64,000 nucleotides of DNA, from contig NZ_JALJVY010000015.1 in assembly GCF_024168485.1 (NCBI RefSeq), positions 1 through 64,000 on the forward strand, in the 5' to 3' direction. Position numbers and translations under genes: made by a program. The notes under the pieces are model-generated. The model saw nothing but the letters and a program-made list of their open reading frames with translations, did no database searches and was not told the origin of the DNA. Shown here in pieces: positions 59,298 through 64,000 of the stretch (positions are counted from its first letter, which is position 1; every line of letters begins with the position of its first letter). The stretch is from Sphingobium sp. OAS761. GTDB taxonomy: Bacteria; Pseudomonadota; Alphaproteobacteria; Sphingomonadales; Sphingomonadaceae.

Positions 59298-60772
59298 CGG
59301 CCCGCCACCTTCGCCATGCGGCGCACGGTCGGCCCTGCAGGTGGCTGGTCAAACGCGAAGCGGACACGATCGCCAGTCTTGTATCCCCGCACGAGCGCGG
59401 GATTGCCCAACTGGAATGTCATGGTCATCGCTGGCCAGCCAATCACAGGGACAGCCTCGTGGCTGAGCGTCACCGATTTGGCCGTGATCTGTTCAATCTT
59501 GCCGACAGACTCGTAAAGCGAGGCGGTAGCGACGGGCTTGGCGGTTGTCCCCGCGATCGGCCTGGCCTGGATACCAGAAAGGCTCGCTTCGGAATCGATC
59601 AAAAACTGCCCAGATGCGACGATCTTCTCGCCTTCGCTGAGGCCCGCCAGGATCTCGGTCTTGTCGCCGGATTGGCGGCCGGGCTGCACTTCGGCGGGGC
59701 GGTAGCGCCCTTTGTCGAGCGCGAGCATCACCAAGGTGCGTTTGCCGGTGCGGATCAGTGCTTCGGAGGGCACCAGTAATGCGGTTTGCGCGCTTCCCCC
59801 GAATGAGACGGTGGCAAACATGCCTGGCCGCAGGCGGCCGCCGCGATTGGGCAGCTCGATCCGAACGGTCAACGTCCGGCTGTCCGTCTGCGTCTCGGGC
59901 AACACCGCCGATACCCGACCGGTCAAGGTTTCACCCGGAAAGGCAGCCAGCGTTGCCTGCACGGTCTGACTTGGCCGCAGCGGCCCCGCGACCGCTTCGG
60001 GAACGGCGGCGTTGAGCCAGACCGTGCCGACGCCATTGACTTCCGCAAGAGTCTGACCGGCCATCACCGTCATGCCGGCACGGACGCCGAGCGTCTTGAT
60101 GACACCGCCAACAGGCGTCGAGATGGTGATGACATTATGTGCCCGGCCACTGCGCTCAACCGACGCAATCATGCTCGCGGGCATCCCCAGCAAGGTCAGG
60201 CGTTGGCGCGCAGCTTGTATGAGCGCAGCGTTTCCGGTGCGACGCACCGCCAGAAACTCGGACTGCGCTCCCGCCCATTCGGGCACCAATATGTCGGCAA
60301 GCGGTGCGCCGCCGCCGATCACATCGCCCGGCGCCCGCGCATAGACCCGGTTCACAAAGCCGCCCGCCCGCGCCTGTATGACGGCGACATCGCGCTGATT
60401 GAAATCGATCGTGCCGGTGGCCGTAAGGCTACTCGCCAGCTCCCCACGACGGGCCGCAACGGTTCGCAGGCCGAGCGCCTGGGCCGCCGACGCATCGACC
60501 GAAATGCCCGGCGCTGCCGCCCCAGCCCCCTCCTCGTCGGCATAGCGCGGAATGGTCTGCATCCCCATGGACGAAAGACCCGGACCGTCATGGTGCTCCG
60601 CCGGGATCATTGGATCGTACCAATACAGAATCTTGCGCGCCGGTGGCTTTGCAGCGCCGCTATCCTTCGCACCCTGCCTGTCAGCCAGGGTGAAGCCTAT
60701 CCCGCCCGCTGCAAGGGCAAGAGCGGCGGCCGCGCCAAAGAGCCACCCACGGGCAATCGTAACCTGGCTCAT
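59294..60772 (-). CDS. cusB: RND periplasmic adaptor CusB with C-terminal CusF domain
   Basis: Encodes 492 residues. The N-terminal part carries a heavy-metal-binding segment ([31 protein letters not shown] in parts). The adaptor core (about 100-390) contains the barrel-sandwich and beta-barrel repeats. The last 75 residues ([48 protein letters not shown]) repeat the CusF metal-binding fold, so a chaperone domain is fused to the adaptor. Four-base overlaps join it to cusC and cusA. Confidence 0.9.
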   Translation of the reverse strand: MSQVTIARGWLFGAAAALALAAGGIGFTLADRQGAKDSGAAKPPARKILYWYDPMIPAEHHDGPGLSSMGMQTIPRYADEEGAGAAAPGISVDASAAQALGLRTVAARRGELASSLTATGTIDFNQRDVAVIQARAGGFVNRVYARAPGDVIGGGAPLADILVPEWAGAQSEFLAVRRTGNAALIQAARQRLTLLGMPASMIASVERSGRAHNVITISTPVGGVIKTLGVRAGMTVMAGQTLAEVNGVGTVWLNAAVPEAVAGPLRPSQTVQATLAAFPGETLTGRVSAVLPETQTDSRTLTVRIELPNRGGRLRPGMFATVSFGGSAQTALLVPSEALIRTGKRTLVMLALDKGRYRPAEVQPGRQSGDKTEILAGLSEGEKIVASGQFLIDSEASLSGIQARPIAGTTAKPVATASLYESVGKIEQITAKSVTLSHEAVPVIGWPAMTMTFQLGNPALVRGYKTGDRVRFAFDQPPAGPTVRRMAKVAGR

Positions 60773-61998
60773 CGATTTTCGCTCCGGTAGGTGAGGGTCA
60801 GCCGTGCGCCGTCGGCGGCGACCAGGGCTTCGCGGTCAAGGGTCGTGATGGTTGCATCGGCGAGCGCGGCATAGGCGTCGGCGACATCCACAAGGGTGGC
60901 GCGCCCGGCGCCGTAGCTGGCGGTTTCCAGCCTCACGCGCTGTTCAGCGAGGGGCTGGAGCGTATCCCTGGCCCGCGTCCACTGGTCATGGTGCATGATA
61001 TGATCGGCAAGGTCGGCTTCGAGGTCGGCGGCAAGCGCGCGCCGCGCCGCCTCGCGTTCAGCCAGCGCGCGCCCGGCATTGGCCTGGGCTGCGGCGATCC
61101 CGGCATTCTGGCGATTGCGGGTGAAGAACGGCAGGCTGACCGTCACGCCTGCTGAGACATAATCGCCGAAACGGGGGTCACGGCGCTGATAGGCGAGGTT
61201 CACCCCAAAATCCGATCGCCGCCCGGCATTGGCCACGCGCACCTCGGCATCGGCCTGCCCAAGCTGGGCATCGATCATCTTTATGCCCGGATGCTGATCC
61301 AGGCCCGCGCGCAGGGCTGGCGCGTCTATTGTGAAATCCGGGACCGGCCCTGCGATCTCCGGCGCGGGATCGCCGGTCCAGCGGGTCAGGGTCGCGCGTG
61401 CCCGCGCCACAGCCGAGACCAGTTCGCTGCGGCGATCCTGCATCGCGGCGACCGCTTGCTGACCGGCAAGTGTCTGTGCTGGCCGTGCGTTCCCCGAGGC
61501 GACCGCGCCGGGCGTCGTTCTCACGACTTGCGTGAGGCGGGACAGCACATCGTCAAGCGCTGCAAGCCTGCGCTCGGCATAGGCGAGATTGATCCAGGCC
61601 AGCGCAGTGCCCACCTCGACGGTACGGGCCTCGACGGCCGCATCAGCCTCCGCCGCCTTGATGTCGCTATCCGCCCGCGCCTGCTGAGCATGGCGTTTGG
61701 CGAGATTGGGGATGTCCTGAGATACGCCGACCCGCGCCATCGTGAAATCGTCGCGCTGAGGCTCGAACGCAAGCGGCCCCGAGATCGGGAAACTGTCGAT
61801 GCCAACGCCCAGCGTGGGATCGGGTAGCGCACCCGCTGCTCCCCGCGCGGACCGTGCGGCATCGGTGCCGAGCGTCTTCGCGCGAATGGATGGTGCATCC
61901 TGCCTCGCCTGGCGAAGCGCCGCGTCGAAGGTGAGCGGGCCGGCGAACGCAATGCCGGGGATCACCGCGAGTAGCGGTGCACAATAGAATAGTCGCAT
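60769..61998 (-). CDS. cusC: Outer-membrane efflux protein CusC (TolC family)
   Basis: Encodes 409 residues from ATG 61998, with AGGAG six bases upstream; a longer frame from 62031 is not favoured. A signal peptide (MRLFYCAPLLAVIPGIAFA) is followed by two long coiled-coil helical repeats typical of outer-membrane factors. It should make the exit duct for CusAB. The first gene of the cusCBAF operon. No two-component regulator for copper is present in the window. Confidence 0.88.
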   Translation of the reverse strand: MRLFYCAPLLAVIPGIAFAGPLTFDAALRQARQDAPSIRAKTLGTDAARSARGAAGALPDPTLGVGIDSFPISGPLAFEPQRDDFTMARVGVSQDIPNLAKRHAQQARADSDIKAAEADAAVEARTVEVGTALAWINLAYAERRLAALDDVLSRLTQVVRTTPGAVASGNARPAQTLAGQQAVAAMQDRRSELVSAVARARATLTRWTGDPAPEIAGPVPDFTIDAPALRAGLDQHPGIKMIDAQLGQADAEVRVANAGRRSDFGVNLAYQRRDPRFGDYVSAGVTVSLPFFTRNRQNAGIAAAQANAGRALAEREAARRALAADLEADLADHIMHHDQWTRARDTLQPLAEQRVRLETASYGAGRATLVDVADAYAALADATITTLDREALVAADGARLTLTYRSENR

Positions 61999-62053
61999 GA
62001 AGAACTCCTGATCGGAGGGCCGGGCCAACATGGCACACGATTGCCAGGCATGT

Positions 62054-62089
62054 CAGTGGCGGCGGGAAGGGGGCATCCCGCCGCCACTG
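62054..62089. terminator. GC hairpin between small copper gene and cusC
   Basis: CAGTGGCGGCGGGA and TCCCGCCGCCACTG, 14-bp arms, loop of 8 bases. It lies after the stop of the small metal-binding gene and upstream of cusC. Probably ends the upstream transcript. Confidence 0.55.
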
Positions 62090-62133
62090 CTGGCCTAGCC
62101 GTCTATGCGACCTCTAGCAGCCAGAACCTGCGT

Positions 62134-62427
62134 CTAGCCTGCCGAGGCGCCCGAGGGAGACATCATGCCATGCATCTCCTTCATGCAATCCGCGGCGCTC
62201 ATCTTCATCATGTCGCAATGGCAATTGGCGACTTGCTGCGCATCCGGCACCCAGACGCGGCGCGGCGCCGTCATCGGGGCCTTGGGGCCGAACTGTGGCA
62301 TCTGACGCCATTCATAGTGGCCGCCTGGACGAGCGTCGGAGGCGGTATCCTGCGCGAACGCAGGCGCGAAAGTGAAAGCAGAGGCGGAAGCCGCAATGAT
62401 AGCGGCGGCGATCTTGAGCGTTTTCAT
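62134..62427 (-). CDS. Small periplasmic metal-binding protein, 97 aa
   Basis: Signal peptide MKTLKIAAAIIAASASAFTFAPAFA is followed by a short mature part that ends with a Cys/His/Met cluster, NCHCDMMKMSAADCMKEMHGMM, a likely copper-binding tail. AAGGA lies eight bases before the ATG. It is located just upstream of cusC on the same strand and probably belongs to the copper response. Family not named. Confidence 0.75.
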   Translation of the reverse strand: MKTLKIAAAIIAASASAFTFAPAFAQDTASDARPGGHYEWRQMPQFGPKAPMTAPRRVWVPDAQQVANCHCDMMKMSAADCMKEMHGMMSPSGASAG

Positions 62428-62531
62428 GATAGAAATCCTTGGCAAATAATCGTTGGTTAGCCGCGGGTCTGGCAGGGGTTCCGCTTGCGCCAAGGGCGCA
62501 CGGAAACCACCAGCCTTACGGCTGCGGTCGA

Positions 62532-62891
62532 TCAGCCAAGGATGGTCGGTGGTTCGGGCTCGGGGGTCAGATCGCTGCCATGCAGGATCGTCGCAGTGGT
62601 CCAGAACGCCATGGCCTGGTGAGGCAACGGCGCTGCCGGGACGGGCGGCGCGTCGCGAAGAACCATTGGAACGACGCACCCCATCGATGCGATGCAGTCG
62701 AGCGTCAGCCCCTTGCAGGGCTTGCCCGAAGGCTGCTGCTCCTGAGCCATCCCTTTCATGCAGTCTGCGCTCATCCCGGCCATTGCCATCGGCGCAGCGG
62801 GAGGGGCTGCGACAGACGCATAGGCCGCCACCTGACCCATCAGGCCAATGAAGGCTCCCAGCAGGAGAAAGAGATGCAGTACCCGTTTCAC
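62532..62891 (-). CDS. Met/Cys-containing periplasmic protein, 119 aa
   Basis: Signal peptide (MKRVLHLFLLLGAFIGLMGQVAAYA) and a mature part with Met and Cys clusters (MAMAGMSADCMKGM, CKGLTLDCIASMGCVVPM). The tail is Pro-rich (TPEPEPPTILG). Copper-related by content and position; no family recognised. Resembles small inner- or outer-face copper-resistance leader proteins only in general character. Confidence 0.6.
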   Translation of the reverse strand: MKRVLHLFLLLGAFIGLMGQVAAYASVAAPPAAPMAMAGMSADCMKGMAQEQQPSGKPCKGLTLDCIASMGCVVPMVLRDAPPVPAAPLPHQAMAFWTTATILHGSDLTPEPEPPTILG

Positions 62892-62934
62892 AGCCGTTAC
62901 TTCTTACGCCGGTCCTTTTTGCAGAGCAATGGCA

Positions 62935-63381
62935 TCATCGTTCACCATGACGCGCAAAGACGGTCTGCCCGCCTGGACCAAAAGCAATGACATTATAGGC
63001 TTCGACACGTTGTCCCGGAACCTCCATCCCCGGCGAGCCCATCGGCATGCCGACGACTGCGAGTCCGCGCACGCCACGCGGTTTCTGGGTAAGAACGCGC
63101 TTCATGTCCGCTATCGGTACATGTCCTTCAAAGGTCATACCATCGATCGTGGTCGTATGACAGGAAGCGAGTGCGGCAGGAACGCCATTCATGCGCTGGA
63201 AAGCGGTTCGCTGATGATCGTCAATTATCGTCACGCGCTTCCCAAACTGAGCGCGAACCTGGGCGGCCCATTTTTCGCAGCAGCCGCAGCCAGGGTCACG
63301 GTGAACGATAATGGGGCCAACGGCATTGGCCCCTGTCGCAAGGAACATCGCAGCAAGCGCCGCCAATCCTTTGATCTTCAC
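62935..63381 (-). CDS. DUF411 periplasmic metal-binding protein
   Basis: Encodes 148 residues from a GTG at 63381; the frame extends further but AGGAAAGG-like spacing and the signal peptide (VKIKGLAALAAMFLATGANA) favour this start. The DUF411 core is present: PIIVHRDPGCGCCEKWAAQVRAQFGKRVTIIDD, LASCHTTTIDGMTFEGHVPIADMKRVL and GVRGLAVVGMPMGSPGMEVPG in parts. The CGCC motif binds copper or protects thiols. Usually found in copper-resistance clusters, as here. Confidence 0.88.
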   Translation of the reverse strand: MKIKGLAALAAMFLATGANAVGPIIVHRDPGCGCCEKWAAQVRAQFGKRVTIIDDHQRTAFQRMNGVPAALASCHTTTIDGMTFEGHVPIADMKRVLTQKPRGVRGLAVVGMPMGSPGMEVPGQRVEAYNVIAFGPGGQTVFARHGER

Positions 63382-63412
63382 TTCAATGCCTTTCCTGCTT
63401 GTCCAGGTTCCA

Positions 63413-63802
63413 TCACTCGGCTCGCTTACCATGTGTACGAAGCCATGCCTGTAGCTCTGCTATCTCGCGAGTTTGATCAGCTGAGGATTTTGTCGCCATG
63501 GCACGCACCTTCGCATCACGCGTCCGGTCGATAACGATGCGCGACATGGCGATCGCACCGCGATGATGTTCGATCATTTTGCGCACCCAAGTTTCGGTCG
63601 CGTCGCTGCCGACCGCGCCAATCATCTTTTGATGCATGTCCATTTCAGCTTGAGGATAGGGGTTGGCAAGCGTCGGCCGCATCATCTCGCCCATAGCGCC
63701 ATGATCCATTTTCCCGTGCTCCATTCCCGGCTTGTGTTCCTGAGCAAGGAGAGGACTGGAAACAATCGCTAATATGGCCATGGGTGCAACGAACTTGATC
63801 AT
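63413..63802 (-). CDS. DUF305 family protein
   Basis: Encodes 129 residues from the second ATG at 63802, which has AGGAG six bases upstream. A signal peptide (MIKFVAPMAILAIVSSPLLA) is followed by a Met/His-rich linker (HKPGMEHGKMDHGAMGEMM) and the DUF305 helical domain, with QKMIGAV, KMIEHHRGAIAMSRI and AMATKSSADQTREIAELQAWL. His residues of the IEHHRGAI motif are metal-binding. Copper-related periplasmic protein of unknown precise role. It ends 31 bases before the DUF411 gene. Confidence 0.88.
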   Translation of the reverse strand: MIKFVAPMAILAIVSSPLLAQEHKPGMEHGKMDHGAMGEMMRPTLANPYPQAEMDMHQKMIGAVGSDATETWVRKMIEHHRGAIAMSRIVIDRTRDAKVRAMATKSSADQTREIAELQAWLRTHGKRAE

Positions 63803-63912
63803 TTTCATCTCCTATGTGCCCCCGCGAAGGCTTATACGATTTCAGCAGTTCCCCCCTCTTAACGCCCGGACCATTAAAGCGCTCCAGCGTCGGACGCACA
63901 GTTGCTCAAGCA

Positions 63913-64000
63913 TTATATTCGATTGAGGATGCCCTTCATTTCATCGATTTCGCGCCGCTGCGACTGGATGATTTCGCTGCACAGGCGTTTCACCTGCGGA
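63913..64000 (-). CDS. Second DUF305-type protein, C-terminal end (truncated by window)
   Basis: The frame from the window edge to the stop at 63915-63913 encodes PQVKRLCSEIIQSQRREIDEMKGILNRI. The pattern II-x-S-Q-x-x-E-I-x-x-M at the end is that of DUF305 and of related copper-tolerance proteins. Only the last about 28 residues are present, so the assignment rests on the motif and on the adjacent DUF305 gene. Confidence 0.55.
   Translation of the reverse strand, partial: PQVKRLCSEIIQSQRREIDEMKGILNRI

Overview
The window looks like most of a large, GC-rich conjugative plasmid from a sphingomonad (Sphingobium, Novosphingobium or Sphingomonas type, Alphaproteobacteria). The reasons are the uniformly high-GC coding, the Rep_3 replicon with iterons, the strawberry-notch/ArdC/DUF2493/DUF3768 backbone block, a VirB/VirD4 type IV secretion operon, and a luxR-luxR-luxI-phyH cassette of the sphingomonad type. 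The genus is inferred from gene content. No rRNA, tRNA, CRISPR array or recognisable insertion sequence was found.

Layout. 0-1.7 kb: end of a TonB-dependent receptor and a PepSY-type inner-membrane protein (probably metal or siderophore uptake). 1.8-4.3 kb: a TIR-like domain gene coupled to a tyrosine recombinase. 4.4-6.6 kb: a DUF1612-like gene and an Xre/RES toxin-antitoxin pair. 6.6-10.7 kb: the replicon, parB-parA-repA, with two palindromic parS candidates and six iteron-like repeats. 10.8-26 kb: a long, almost unidirectional block (ssb, toprim primase-like, methyltransferase-helicase, ParB-like, ArdC antirestriction, DUF2493, second ssb and several unknowns). Its GC-rich intergenic leaders share recurring motifs, and it resembles a plasmid leading region. 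26.3-30.0 kb: a second parAB flanked by inverted copies of an 18-bp palindrome, then mobC and a small relaxase. 30.2-39.0 kb: a cargo and defence island between relaxase and T4SS genes. It holds an orphan AbiEi-like gene, an AbiEi/AbiEii pair, a PHP-ATPase (TrlF-like), and a divergent four-gene operon with an unknown, a Lit-like metalloprotease, a GIY-YIG protein and a HEPN-like protein. 39.0-51.6 kb: LPD7 protein, virD4 and virB11 to virB1 with an EexN-like entry-exclusion lipoprotein. 51.8-54.9 kb: phyH, luxI and two luxR genes. 55.1-64 kb: a regulator-like gene and a copper resistance block (cusF, cusA, cusB, cusC, small metal-binding proteins, DUF411, two DUF305 proteins).

How it fits together: repA plus two par systems and toxin-antitoxin modules would keep the plasmid; mobC, the relaxase, VirD4 and VirB would transfer it. 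The quorum-sensing genes beside virB1 suggest density-controlled transfer, as known for Ti plasmids, but this is inference. The best candidate for something undescribed is the divergent defence locus at 33.3-39.0 kb (PHP-ATPase against unknown/Lit-like/GIY-YIG/HEPN). Also notable are the repeated structured leaders at 11-26 kb and a hairpin that covers the luxI ribosome binding site.
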